Origin: Sulfitobacter sp.
GTDB taxonomy: Bacteria > Pseudomonadota > Alphaproteobacteria > Rhodobacterales > Rhodobacteraceae
Length of the DNA: 15,980 nt
Direction of reading: 5' to 3'
Assembly: GCA_024636395.1 (NCBI GenBank)
Contig: JAGXHD010000208.1
Span: forward strand, 1 to 15,980
The translations under genes were made by a program, and so were the position numbers. Each line of letters opens with the position of its first letter. The first letter of the stretch is position 1. A model generated the notes under the pieces. It ran no database searches and was not told where the DNA came from. It saw nothing but the letters and a program-made list of their open reading frames with translations. Below are positions 1-7,577 of the stretch, piece by piece.

Positions 1-471
1 AAGATAACAGGCGAGAGGAAGCCGATCGGTTTGTGGCAGATAGCCCGGCTCTGGGTAGCCCATTGCGAGAAACTGGAGCAGTACCGCGGGATCGTCGGTG
101 ATTACGCCGAGGGTATCGTGGCCGATGTGGACGAAATGCTGCTTGCCTGCATCATCAAGCCAGATGGCACGGCGTCCACCGTCACCCGACGTCTCGCCGA
201 TCTCGGCGATGCGGGCATCCACGGAGGGATCGGGGGTCGTCCAGTTGCTGGTATAGAGCAGGGTCGTGCCGACGAAGCCGAAATGGCTGGTGGCGGGATG
301 ATTGTGCAGCTCTGGCGGGTAGATCATCAGCGTGTGATCCTCAGGCGCGCCCGCGCGGCGGACCACAAGGCCGCCCTGATCCTCCAGCCAGTCAAACGTC
401 TGGGTCAGCTCCGGCGGCAGGGTGATGCCTTCTGGCATGAGCGCTGCAAGGTTGTTGGCGAAGGTTTTCAC
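1..471 (-). CDS. Hypothetical protein, N-terminal 157 residues (runs off window)
   Basis: An uninterrupted minus-strand frame runs from a GTG at 471 to the window edge. The GTG overlaps the ade stop in a GTGA arrangement, which suggests translational coupling; an internal ATG (Met12) is the alternative start. The product begins VKTFANNLAALMPEG. It has a His-rich middle (ELHNHPATSHF), no signal peptide or membrane segment, and near the visible end the phrase LQFLAMGYPEPGY. That ending loosely recalls SMI1/KNR4 (SUKH-fold) proteins, but the resemblance is weak and I do not assign a family. Codon use looks like that of its neighbours, and the reading frame stays open for all 157 codons, which supports a real gene. 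Co-transcription with ade is likely; function is unknown. Confidence 0.7.
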   Translation of the reverse strand, partial: MKTFANNLAALMPEGITLPPELTQTFDWLEDQGGLVVRRAGAPEDHTLMIYPPELHNHPATSHFGFVGTTLLYTSNWTTPDPSVDARIAEIGETSGDGGRRAIWLDDAGKQHFVHIGHDTLGVITDDPAVLLQFLAMGYPEPGYLPQTDRLPLACYL

Positions 472-2264
472 GAGACAATGACATCCACAAATTCGAAGCT
501 GCGCACGTCGACGAGGCCCAGATCGGAAATCCGAAGCTCCGGGATCACCACAAGCGCTAGCAGGCTGTGCTGCATATAGGCGTTGTTGAGCGTGCATCCA
601 CAATCCCGCATGGCCTGCATCATCGCGTCGGTTTTTGCGGCGACCTCGCGGGCCGGGCTGTCCGACATGAGGCCTGCGATGGGCAGATCGATGGTGGCAA
701 GCTCCGCGCTGTCCTTGAAAATGGTTATACCGCCGCCAAGGGTGCGCAGATGATTGGCGGCTAGCGCCATCTGCTCTGCATCGGTGCCGACGACGATCAT
801 GTGGTGGCTGTCATGCGCGACAGTAGAGGCCATCGCCATTTTTCCGGTGTAGCCGAAGCCCGACACAAGCGCATTGACCACGCCACCGGTGGCGCGGTGC
901 CGCTCGACGAGGGCGATCTGTGCCACGTCACCGTGAGCGGTAACGCGGCCTTCGGTCACGGGCAATTCGAACTGCAGCGCCTTTGTCGGAGCCTGATTTT
1001 CGACCACGCCGATGACGTTGGCCGTCACAGCGTTGGCGCCTGCGGGCGCGGTGATGGTGAAGTCCTCCGCGCGCAGGTCACGGGCCATGTTGACGGTCTC
1101 GCGGGCTTGTCTGGGCCAAGCATAATGGGGGCACTCCACGAGACACTCGCCGTTTTGCGCCACAATCCGGCCGCGTGCGATAACGGTCTCGATGGGCAGG
1201 TCGCGCAAGTCGGAGGTGAGGATGACGTCGGCGCGGCGGCCGGGGGTAAGAGAGCCTATCTCCCGCTCGAGGCCAAAATGGGTCGCGGTATTGATCGTTG
1301 CCATTTGCAGCGCCACCAGCGGATCGCAGCCACAGGCGATGGCGTGACGTACCACGCGGTTCATGTGACCCTCGTTGACCAGCGTGCCTGAATGGCAATC
1401 GTCGGTGCACAGGATCATGTTGCGCGAATCGAGACCGCGCTCGGTGATTGCGGTGATCTGGCTCTCGACATCGTACCAGGCGGAGCCGAGACGGATCATG
1501 GCGCGCATCCCCTGCCGCATCCGTGCGATGGCATCGGCCTCGCAGGTGCCTTCGTGATCATCCGCCGGACCACCCGCCACATACGCCGCGAAGGCTGGGC
1601 CGAGATCGGGCGAGGCATAGTGGCCGCCCACGGTTTTGCCGGCCTTCTGTGTCGCGGCAATTTCGGCGAGCATCTGGGGATCGGCGTTGATCACACCGGG
1701 GAAATTCATCATTTCACCAAGGCCTACGATTCCGGGCCAGGCCAGCGCCTCTGCCACATCCTGCGCGGTGATGGCGAAGCCTGTCGTCTCCATTCCGGGC
1801 GCGCTGGGCGCGCAGGACGGCATCTGGGTGAAGATATTGACCGGCTGCAAGAGAGCTTCGTCGTGCATCATGCGCACGCCCTCAAGTCCGAGCACATTGG
1901 CGATCTCGTGAGGATCGGTGAACATGCTCGTGGTGCCATGCGGTATCACCGCGCGGGCGAACTCTGCGGGGGTGAGCATGCCGCTCTCGATGTGCATATG
2001 CCCGTCGCAGAGGCCTGGGATAAGATAGCGGCCCTGCGCCTCGATGATCTGCGTATTCTCGCCCCGGCAATGGGCGGCGCTGGGTCCGACAAAGGCGATG
2101 CGGCCTTGCACGATGGCGATATCGTGATCGGGCAGTGTTTCGCGGGTGTGGACGTTCACCCAGATGCCGCCTGTGATGATCATGTCGGCGGGCGCACGGC
2201 CTGCGGCGACGTTGACGAGATCGGCGGCTGTGTCGGGCCATGAGGGGAATGGAGCTTGTGTCAT
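468..2264 (-). CDS. ade: Adenine deaminase
   Basis: Converts adenine to hypoxanthine and ammonia in the cytoplasm for purine salvage (COG1001 amidohydrolase family). The 598-residue product has the usual family length. Visible motifs are the metal-binding DGHMHIES (His89, His91), a glutamate in GEMMNFPG (Glu184), GGHYA (His215), DDHEGT (His237) and CTDDCHS (Asp288/Asp289). The C-terminal adenine-deaminase domain carries AHDSHHMIVVGTD and a GGGI segment. The start is placed at the ATG giving MTQAPFPSW. The frame stays open upstream to 2516, but that part overlaps the divergent VOC gene and has no family sequence. No strong ribosome binding site precedes the start. The stop overlaps the GTG of the downstream hypothetical gene. 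Confidence 0.95.
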   Translation of the reverse strand: MTQAPFPSWPDTAADLVNVAAGRAPADMIITGGIWVNVHTRETLPDHDIAIVQGRIAFVGPSAAHCRGENTQIIEAQGRYLIPGLCDGHMHIESGMLTPAEFARAVIPHGTTSMFTDPHEIANVLGLEGVRMMHDEALLQPVNIFTQMPSCAPSAPGMETTGFAITAQDVAEALAWPGIVGLGEMMNFPGVINADPQMLAEIAATQKAGKTVGGHYASPDLGPAFAAYVAGGPADDHEGTCEADAIARMRQGMRAMIRLGSAWYDVESQITAITERGLDSRNMILCTDDCHSGTLVNEGHMNRVVRHAIACGCDPLVALQMATINTATHFGLEREIGSLTPGRRADVILTSDLRDLPIETVIARGRIVAQNGECLVECPHYAWPRQARETVNMARDLRAEDFTITAPAGANAVTANVIGVVENQAPTKALQFELPVTEGRVTAHGDVAQIALVERHRATGGVVNALVSGFGYTGKMAMASTVAHDSHHMIVVGTDAEQMALAANHLRTLGGGITIFKDSAELATIDLPIAGLMSDSPAREVAAKTDAMMQAMRDCGCTLNNAYMQHSLLALVVIPELRISDLGLVDVRSFEFVDVIVS

Positions 2265-2312
2265 GTCGCATAATTTCACAGGGTCGGATAAGGTACAAGC
2301 GGGAGGCGGGCT
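2265..2312. promoter_or_regulatory. Short divergent intergenic region between ade and the VOC gene
   Basis: Only 48 bases separate the starts of two divergent genes, so promoters for both must sit here or reach into the coding regions. A clear ribosome binding site (GGAGG, 2302-2306) serves the plus-strand GTG start. I found no convincing -35/-10 pair by eye and no purine-riboswitch-like fold. Confidence 0.3.
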
Positions 2313-2735
2313 GTGAACTATGAGACGGTAGGTCCGGCGGAATTTGGGGCGAGCCTGCGGGGTCTGGGGCTCAATCTTCTGGTGCACGACGTGGGCGCGC
2401 AGGTGGCTTTTCTGGAGCATGTGTTCTGGATGCGCGCGCACCAGCCGACGGCAGATTTCGCGATTATGGTCTACGGGGATCAGGTTTTTCAGCTGCACAG
2501 CGATGCCACCTATCACGCCAATCCGCTGCTAGGACTGCTGCCAGAGATGCCGCCACGCGGCGCTGGGATCGAGATAAGGCTCTATGATACGGACCCGGAG
2601 GAGGCTTGCGCCCGTGCCGAAGCGGCAGGCGGGACGATTTTGCAGTGGCCTGTGGACAAGCCGCACGGCCTGCGCGAGGCTTATATCTTGTGCGAAAACG
2701 GTTATGCTTGGGTTCCGAGCAGGGCAATCGATTGA
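2313..2735 (+). CDS. VOC (glyoxalase/bleomycin-resistance fold) family protein
   Basis: A 140-residue single-module vicinal-oxygen-chelate protein. It starts at a GTG preceded by GGAGG with good spacing. The family pattern shows in GLGLNLLVHDVGAQVAFLEHVF (first beta-alpha unit), DFAIMVYGDQVFQLH, the AGIEIRLYDTDPEEACARAEAAGG segment and a C-terminal GLREAYILCENGYAWVPS. The first metal-ligand position is Asn21 rather than the usual His, and the DP-G-H turn near the end is replaced by CENG, so glyoxalase I-type metal chemistry is uncertain. It lies 22 bases upstream of the class II aldolase gene and is probably co-transcribed with it. The substrate is unknown; a role in small carbonyl or sugar metabolism is only inference from the neighbour. 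Confidence 0.82.
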   Translation: MNYETVGPAEFGASLRGLGLNLLVHDVGAQVAFLEHVFWMRAHQPTADFAIMVYGDQVFQLHSDATYHANPLLGLLPEMPPRGAGIEIRLYDTDPEEACARAEAAGGTILQWPVDKPHGLREAYILCENGYAWVPSRAID

Positions 2736-2757
2736 AGCAAAATGAAAGGATGACGCG

Positions 2758-3513
2758 ATGAGTGTGACGCAGATGAAACCGAATATGGACCACTGGCAGG
2801 AGCGCGTCGATCTCGCGGCAGCGTTTCGCTGGACCGCGCGGCTCGACATGCACGAAGGCGTGGCGAACCACTTTTCATTGGCCGTAAACGACAGTGGATC
2901 GCAATTCTTGATGAACCCTAATCAGGCACATTTTGCCCGGATCAAGGCAAGCGACCTGCTGCTCATCGACGCCGATGATCCGGAGACCTACGCAGGCCCG
3001 AACGCGCCTGACCCTACCGCTTGGGGTCTGCATGGCGGCGTTCACGCCGCCGTGCCGCACGCGCGCTGTGTGATGCACGTCCATTCGATCTTTGCCACGG
3101 TACTGGCCTGTTTGCAGGACAGTCGCCTGCCACCGATCGACCAGAACTGTTGTACCTTTTTCGACCGTGTGGTGATTGACGAGGATTACGGCGGCCTTGC
3201 GTTCGAAGACGAAGGTGCGCGTTGTGCCAAGCTGCTGACCGATCCCAAGCAGAAGGTCATGGTCATGGGCAGCCACGGCGTGCTGGTGATCGGAGATACT
3301 GTGGCGGAGACGTTCAACCGGCTCTATTATTTCGAGCGCGCGGCGGAGACCTATATCCGGGCGCTGCAAACCGGCCTGCCGCTGCGGCGGATCAGCGATG
3401 AGATTGCCGAGAAAACTGCGCGTGAGATCGAGAGCTATCCCGAGCAGGATCTGCGGCATCTGGCGGAGCTTAAAGCTATTCTGGACACAGAAAATTCAGA
3501 TTATGCTGCGTAA
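2758..3513 (+). CDS. Class II aldolase/adducin family protein
   Basis: A 251-residue cytoplasmic protein of the class II aldolase/adducin fold, which covers zinc-dependent aldolases and epimerases of phosphorylated sugars as well as non-enzymatic adducin-like members. The zinc ligands are visible as His107 and His109 (MHVHS) and His173 (GSHGVL). The N-terminal phosphate-site region is HEGVANHFS (residues 32-40). The glutamate that FucA-type aldolases place just before the tryptophan (SSEW) appears to be alanine here (PTAW, Ala88), so classical fuculose-phosphate aldolase activity is doubtful. An AAAGGA ribosome binding site at 2745-2750 fixes the ATG start. It follows the VOC gene closely. 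The stretch from 3514 to 3591, before the glycosyltransferase, holds no recognisable terminator. Confidence 0.88.
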   Translation: MSVTQMKPNMDHWQERVDLAAAFRWTARLDMHEGVANHFSLAVNDSGSQFLMNPNQAHFARIKASDLLLIDADDPETYAGPNAPDPTAWGLHGGVHAAVPHARCVMHVHSIFATVLACLQDSRLPPIDQNCCTFFDRVVIDEDYGGLAFEDEGARCAKLLTDPKQKVMVMGSHGVLVIGDTVAETFNRLYYFERAAETYIRALQTGLPLRRISDEIAEKTAREIESYPEQDLRHLAELKAILDTENSDYAA

Positions 3514-3591
3514 GGGAAGGGGTGGTTGCCAAACGTCTGTGTGCAGGGTTATCTGGGCGCGGACTGACCACAGCTAAAGGCGATCGACCCG

Positions 3592-4845
3592 ATGAATATC
3601 CTTTTCGTACATCAGAACATGCCGGGCCAGTATCGCGAGATTGTGAAATGGCTTGCGGCGCAAAAGGCGCACCGGATCGTCTTTTTGACCCAGCGCAAGA
3701 ACCCCCCCGTGATCGAGGGGGTCGAGCCGCTGATCTACAAGCCGCATACCGTTCCCGCGAAGGACGCCTACGGCCTCAGCAAGGTTTGGGAAGAGGCGAC
3801 AGGGGCCGGATTTGGCGCCGTACTGGCGGCCAAGCAGAAGGAGAAGGACGACGGCTTCGTGCCTGACATCATCGTGGGGCATGTGGGCTGGGGGGAGCTT
3901 ACGTTTTTCAAGCAGCTATGGCCCGATGTGCCTATCGTGGGGTTTTTCGAATATTACTACCGGCTGCACGGTGGGCCGATCAATTTCGACCCCGAGGAGC
4001 CGGTGACGCCGCATACCCCGTTTTTGCTGCAGGCGCGCAATGCGGTGCCCAACGCGAATATTATGACGGTGGACCGCGGGCTGAGCCCGACGAAATGGCA
4101 ACGCGATTGTTTTCCTCCCGAATTCCACGAGAAGATCTATGTCTGCCACGACGGGATCCGTACCGACAAACTGCGGCCTGATCCGACGGCGACGCTCATG
4201 CTGGGGCGCGTCGAGCAGCCCTTGAAGCGCGGCGACGAGATCGTGACTTACATGGCGCGCAACCTTGAGCGGATGCGCGGGTACCACCAGTTCATGCGGG
4301 CGCTGCCCGATATCATGGCGGCGCGTCCGAACGCACGGGTGCTGGTGATCGGCGGCAACGATGTGTCGTATGGCTCCAAGAACAAGAAGCCGGGTGGGTT
4401 GCGCGGCGAGATGGAGGCCGAGGTCGGGGACCGTCTGGACTGGAGCCGCCTACATTTTCTGGGGCAGGTCCCTTATGAGCAATACCAGCAGATCATCCAG
4501 ATCAGCCGCTGTCACATCTATATGACAATGCCTTTCGTGCTGTCGTGGTCGCTACTTGAGACGATGTCGATGGAAGCGACGATCGTAGCGTCGGATGTAG
4601 CCCCGGTGCGCGAAGCGATGACGCATGAAAAGACTGGGCTGCTGGTGGATTTCCACGATCCGGGCGCACTGGCGCGGCAGGTGATCGAAGTGCTGGAGCG
4701 GCCGCAGGATTTCGCTCATCTGGGCCCTGCGGCGCGCAAGCATGTGATTGCGGAATATGATTTTCTCACAAAATGCCTGCCGGAGCACATCGCCCAGATG
4801 AATGCCCTGCTCCCGCTCGACAAGCAGATTGCGATGCCCGGCTGA
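3592..4845 (+). CDS. GT4-family glycosyltransferase
   Basis: A 417-residue retaining GT-B glycosyltransferase predicted to add a sugar to a surface glycan on the cytoplasmic face. The N-terminus MNILFVHQNMPGQYREIVKW is typical of the GT4 subgroup with a Glyco_trans_4_3-type N-terminal domain. HDGI (186-189) and YMARNLERMRGYHQFMRALP (220-239) mark the start of the C-terminal Rossmann domain, followed by LLETMSMEATIVASDVAPVREAM and TGLLVDFHDP. The second glutamate of the EX7E signature is present (Glu323), but the first is Phe315. There is no signal peptide or membrane helix. An AAGG-like site lies about 13 bases before the ATG, which is a weak ribosome binding site. The gene converges on the Wza-like gene, with only 17 bases between stops. 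Its place next to export and initiation genes supports a role in exopolysaccharide assembly. Confidence 0.9.
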   Translation: MNILFVHQNMPGQYREIVKWLAAQKAHRIVFLTQRKNPPVIEGVEPLIYKPHTVPAKDAYGLSKVWEEATGAGFGAVLAAKQKEKDDGFVPDIIVGHVGWGELTFFKQLWPDVPIVGFFEYYYRLHGGPINFDPEEPVTPHTPFLLQARNAVPNANIMTVDRGLSPTKWQRDCFPPEFHEKIYVCHDGIRTDKLRPDPTATLMLGRVEQPLKRGDEIVTYMARNLERMRGYHQFMRALPDIMAARPNARVLVIGGNDVSYGSKNKKPGGLRGEMEAEVGDRLDWSRLHFLGQVPYEQYQQIIQISRCHIYMTMPFVLSWSLLETMSMEATIVASDVAPVREAMTHEKTGLLVDFHDPGALARQVIEVLERPQDFAHLGPAARKHVIAEYDFLTKCLPEHIAQMNALLPLDKQIAMPG

Positions 4846-4859
4846 CGCGGCGGGCCGCG
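4846..4859. terminator. Small hairpin between convergent glycosyltransferase and Wza genes
   Basis: CGCGG (4846-4850) pairs with CCGCG (4855-4859) around a CGGG loop, filling most of the 17-base gap between two convergent stops. No T-run follows on either strand, so it is not a classical intrinsic terminator. It may be a shared stop or mRNA 3'-end element, or simply GC-rich sequence. Confidence 0.25.
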
Positions 4860-4862
4860 CTG

Positions 4863-5987
4863 TTAGTTGGAGGCGATGTTGATCAGGCCGAAGGCGGAGC
4901 CGATCAGGCTGACGATGAGCCGCGCGGAAGAAACGGGGCTTTCGGTGGCGAGCACGAGATCACCGGAGTGGATCTGGAAATTGCGCGCCGAGAACAACCC
5001 GTCCGATGTTGTCAGGTCGATGGTGAATACCACACGCTGCTGGCGCGGGCCGCGCTGGCCTGCCGAGAGGGCGGAGGCGGGATATTCGCGCAGGATCAGG
5101 ACGCCTCGCGGGTTGGCGGTCGTATCATTTACGCCGCCGATCAGCGATATGGCATCAAGCGCTGACACCTCATCGCGGTTGAACTGGAACTGGCTCTCGT
5201 TCCCCGCCGCACCCAGCGACAGGAAATAGCGGCTGTCGCGCTCGACGATGACCTGATCACCGCCCACAAGGCGGGTGTCGAGTGTGGGATCGTCGAGAAG
5301 TCTGCTCATCGACGTGCGGTAGGTCGTATGGCCGCGTACCAGTTTGACTCGAGGGTTCGACAGCCCTTCGTTCACACCACCGGCGGCAGATATGGCCGCA
5401 AGCACCGAGAAATCCTGATCCGGCATCCTGATATTGCCCGGGCTTCGCACGCCGCCGATGAGATCGACGGAATTTGTGCGGCCTTCGACCATTGCGATCT
5501 GAACCTGTGCGCCTGGGGCCACCGATTCAAGCTGTCGTTGCAGGGTCTGGCGGGCGTTGTCGGGGGTGCGCTCGGCGATCTGGACTTTGCCCACATAGGG
5601 CACAAAGACCGACCCGGCCTCGGAGACGCGCATGTTTTGCAGCACGACGCTGCGCTCGCCTGGGCCCATCAGGAGGGAATTCTCGGCGCTGTCCCAGATG
5701 GTGATATTAACCGTGTCTCCGGGGCGGATGATCTGTGCGTTCGAGCCGTTGCTGTGGTTGATCCAGCCGTAGGTGCGCTCCCCCGTCGTGGGCCATTGTG
5801 CGACGCTGGGCAGAAATGCTTTGGAGACGGGATAGACCGCGAAATCGGCCTCGGGCTTGTTGGCGCCCTTGGTCACTTCGGATTGGATTGCGGCGCCGCG
5901 CGGTAGGCTCCCGCAAGCGGTCAACGACACAGCGATGGCGATCCACAGGATGTACTTTGTCAGCTTGCCCATCAGATTACCGCTCAT
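4863..5987 (-). CDS. Wza-like polysaccharide export outer-membrane lipoprotein
   Basis: A 374-residue OPX (Wza-type) protein expected to form the outer-membrane channel through which exopolysaccharide leaves the cell. A lipoprotein signal ends in LTAC (Cys25); the +2 Ser at 27 does not suggest inner-membrane retention. The polysaccharide-export domain (about 86-152) contains IIRPGDTVNITIWDS and VFVPYVGKVQIAERT. Two SLBB-like segments follow (about 155-240 and 250-340), with VDLIGGVRSPGNI and FLSLGAAG. The last about 20 residues (SARLIVSLIGSAFGLINIAS) form a hydrophobic helix like the one that makes the Wza alpha-barrel. The ATG at 5987 is chosen because GGAA lies upstream; ATG at 5972 is the alternative. 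The frame is open upstream to 6104, but that part has no signal-peptide logic and crosses into the divergent gene. No Wzc or Wzb gene adjoins it. Confidence 0.9.
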   Translation of the reverse strand: MSGNLMGKLTKYILWIAIAVSLTACGSLPRGAAIQSEVTKGANKPEADFAVYPVSKAFLPSVAQWPTTGERTYGWINHSNGSNAQIIRPGDTVNITIWDSAENSLLMGPGERSVVLQNMRVSEAGSVFVPYVGKVQIAERTPDNARQTLQRQLESVAPGAQVQIAMVEGRTNSVDLIGGVRSPGNIRMPDQDFSVLAAISAAGGVNEGLSNPRVKLVRGHTTYRTSMSRLLDDPTLDTRLVGGDQVIVERDSRYFLSLGAAGNESQFQFNRDEVSALDAISLIGGVNDTTANPRGVLILREYPASALSAGQRGPRQQRVVFTIDLTTSDGLFSARNFQIHSGDLVLATESPVSSARLIVSLIGSAFGLINIASN

Positions 5988-6072
5988 TTTTGTTGTTCCA
6001 CGTTTTATCCCCGTCTTTTCGTTCGCGGGTTTGTATTGGAAATTGCTTATCGGCAAGATACTGCATCGCTCT
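5988..6072. promoter_or_regulatory. Divergent intergenic region between Wza-like and epimerase genes
   Basis: These 85 bases separate the starts of the exporter (minus) and the sugar-biosynthesis operon (plus) and should hold promoters for both. On the plus strand a TTGGAA (6036-6041) and GATACT (6057-6062) resemble -35/-10 elements, but with a short 15-base spacer and only 10 bases before the ATG, so this is weak. The segment is less GC-rich than the flanking genes. Confidence 0.35.
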
Positions 6073-6927
6073 ATGAGGTCAATCGTTTCGGAATCCAACC
6101 CCAAAGAATGTCAGGTGCTGTTGCTGGGGGCCGGCGGGCGGCTTGGCGGGATGCTGTGCGGGCATTGGCCCCGGCCCGGAGCGCTGCAAAAGCAAAGCAG
6201 GAAAGACCTTCCAGGCATGCTGAGGTTTGATCCGCTGTCGGACGCGGATGCGCTGAAAGAGGCGGCATCGTGTGTGCAGGCTGTTGTTTGCCTGTCGGGC
6301 GTGACGCCTGCGCACGCGGCGGCAACCGGTGATGCCATGCACCTCAACACCGATCTGGCCTGCGCAGCGATTGCGGCAGCCCCTGAGGGTGTGAGGGTAT
6401 TTTTGGCGTCCTCGGCGGCGGTCTATGGTGCGGCAGATGGGCCACACCTCGAGACGGATCCGGTCTCGCCGGTCAGTTCATATGGAGCGGCCAAGCGGGC
6501 GATGGAGCAGGCGGCACTGGCGCATGGAGAAGGCCGTATCTGTGTGCTGCGGATCGGAAATGTGGCGGGTGCGGACGCGATTTTGGGAGGCTGGCGCGCG
6601 GGCATGACACTCGATCGGCTTCCTGACGGACGCACGCCGAGGCGAAGCTACATCGGGCCGAAAACGCTGGCGCGGGTGATCTACACCCTTTGCCTTGCGC
6701 CCGAAGTGCCGCAGATCCTCAATATCGCGGCGCCCGGCCTTGTGGAGATGGGTGATTTGCTGGACAGCGCTGGACTGGCGTGGGCGCCGCGAGCGCCGCA
6801 AGGTCCGGTGATCGAAGAAGTGGCCCTTGGGACAGCACTTCTGGAGCGGCTCTATAAATTTGCGCCTGACGAGTGCACATCCGCGGGCATGGTCGCCCAA
6901 TGGAGAGAAGGAAGAGAGCGGCAATGA
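6073..6927 (+). CDS. NAD-dependent epimerase/dehydratase-family protein (extended SDR; possible 4-reductase)
   Basis: A 284-residue nucleotide-sugar-type extended SDR. The nucleotide-binding loop is GAGGRLG (19-25), the catalytic serine region is LASSAAVYG (Ser113/Ser114), and the Tyr-Lys pair is in SSYGAAKRA (Tyr137, Lys141), so all catalytic elements are intact. RSYIGPKTLARVIY matches the region that follows the substrate-binding loop in GalE-like proteins. ATG 6073 is chosen because family similarity starts shortly after it; the frame is open from 5857, but that part overlaps the divergent exporter gene. No strong ribosome binding site is present. The stop overlaps the next ATG (ATGA). Sequence alone does not decide between 4-epimerase and 4-reductase. 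The partners, an initiating transferase and a 4,6-dehydratase, fit a 4-keto reductase of the WbpV/WreQ kind. Confidence 0.85.
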   Translation: MRSIVSESNPKECQVLLLGAGGRLGGMLCGHWPRPGALQKQSRKDLPGMLRFDPLSDADALKEAASCVQAVVCLSGVTPAHAAATGDAMHLNTDLACAAIAAAPEGVRVFLASSAAVYGAADGPHLETDPVSPVSSYGAAKRAMEQAALAHGEGRICVLRIGNVAGADAILGGWRAGMTLDRLPDGRTPRRSYIGPKTLARVIYTLCLAPEVPQILNIAAPGLVEMGDLLDSAGLAWAPRAPQGPVIEEVALGTALLERLYKFAPDECTSAGMVAQWREGRERQ

Positions 6928-7544
6928 CATGGCGCAAACGCATATTCGATCTATTTTTCGCCAGCCTGCTGGTAGTGATCCTGGGGCCAGTGATCTTGCT
7001 GTTAGTCATCTATATCTACCTCAAGCAGGGGCGGCCGCTGTTCTACGTTGCTGAGCGAATGAAGGCGCCTGATAAGCCATTTGGGCTGATGAAATTCCGG
7101 ACGATGACGGTGGTGGAGCAGGATCAGGGCGTCTCGGGTGCGCACAAGGCTTCGCGGGTGACGCCGCTGGGGGCGCGCCTGAGAGCCAAGCGGATGGACG
7201 AGTTTCCACAGCTCTGGAACATCCTGCGGGGGGATCTTTCGTTTGTGGGGCCGCGCCCGCCGCTGCGCGAATATGTGGAGCGGTTCCCCGAAATTTACGG
7301 CGAGGTGCTGAAGTCACGCCCCGGTGTGACCGGGCTGGCCACGATCCGGTTTCACAAGCATGAGGATAGGCTGCTGGCGCGATGTGACACGGCGCGACAG
7401 ACCGATGACATCTATTGCCGCATCTGCATTCCGCGCAAGGCGAGGCTCGACTTGATCTACCAGCGCCACCAGAGCATGTGCTACGATTTCGATCTGGTAT
7501 TTCAGACCATCGGCAACCTGTTCAGGCGCAACCGGAGCGGATGA
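6924..7544 (+). CDS. Undecaprenyl-phosphate sugar-1-phosphate transferase (PglC-type initiating enzyme)
   Basis: A 206-residue monotopic phosphoglycosyl transferase of the bacterial sugar transferase family. It moves a sugar-1-phosphate from a UDP-sugar to undecaprenyl phosphate at the inner membrane and so starts glycan assembly. The N-terminal basic-hydrophobic re-entrant helix is about residues 4-32, with a helix-breaking Pro22 as in PglC. KFRTM (57-61), the catalytic Asp92-Glu93 dyad in RMDEFPQLWNILRGDLSFVG, GPRPP (109-113) and PGVTG (133-137) are all present. The length matches the minimal PglC class and lacks the extra N-terminal domains of WcaJ or WbaP. The ATG overlaps the preceding stop and is preceded by AAGGAA, so the two genes are coupled. 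Confidence 0.94.
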   Translation: MTWRKRIFDLFFASLLVVILGPVILLLVIYIYLKQGRPLFYVAERMKAPDKPFGLMKFRTMTVVEQDQGVSGAHKASRVTPLGARLRAKRMDEFPQLWNILRGDLSFVGPRPPLREYVERFPEIYGEVLKSRPGVTGLATIRFHKHEDRLLARCDTARQTDDIYCRICIPRKARLDLIYQRHQSMCYDFDLVFQTIGNLFRRNRSG

Positions 7545-7553
7545 TCGCCGAGC

Positions 7554-7577
7554 GGGCCGGGCTGGCCCTGAATTTTT
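7554..7577 (+). terminator. Possible intrinsic terminator after the sugar transferase gene
   Basis: GGGCC (7554-7558) pairs with GGCCC (7564-7568) around a GGGCT loop. After TGAA comes a run of five T (7573-7577). The stem is only 5 bp, so termination may be partial, allowing read-through into the dehydratase gene. Confidence 0.45.

Noticed and set aside
31..579. Plus-strand open frame of 182 codons
   Set aside because: It is antisense to the ade 3' end and to a minus-strand frame that overlaps the ade stop and reads like a normal protein; the plus frame is low-complexity and family-free.
801..2243. Long plus-strand open frames opposite ade
   Set aside because: They are mirror frames of a confident adenine deaminase gene, a common effect in GC-rich DNA, and show no protein-like motifs.
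2265..2516. N-terminal extension of ade to 682 residues
   Set aside because: The extra residues lack family similarity and lie over the divergent VOC gene; the ATG at 2264 gives the usual family length.
5328..5906. Plus-strand open frame of 192 codons opposite the Wza-like gene
   Set aside because: It is antisense to clear PES/SLBB coding sequence and has no ribosome binding site or recognisable domain.
5857..6072. Upstream extension of the SDR gene by 72 residues
   Set aside because: It would overlap the start and lipoprotein signal of the divergent exporter gene and precede the Rossmann strand with unrelated sequence.
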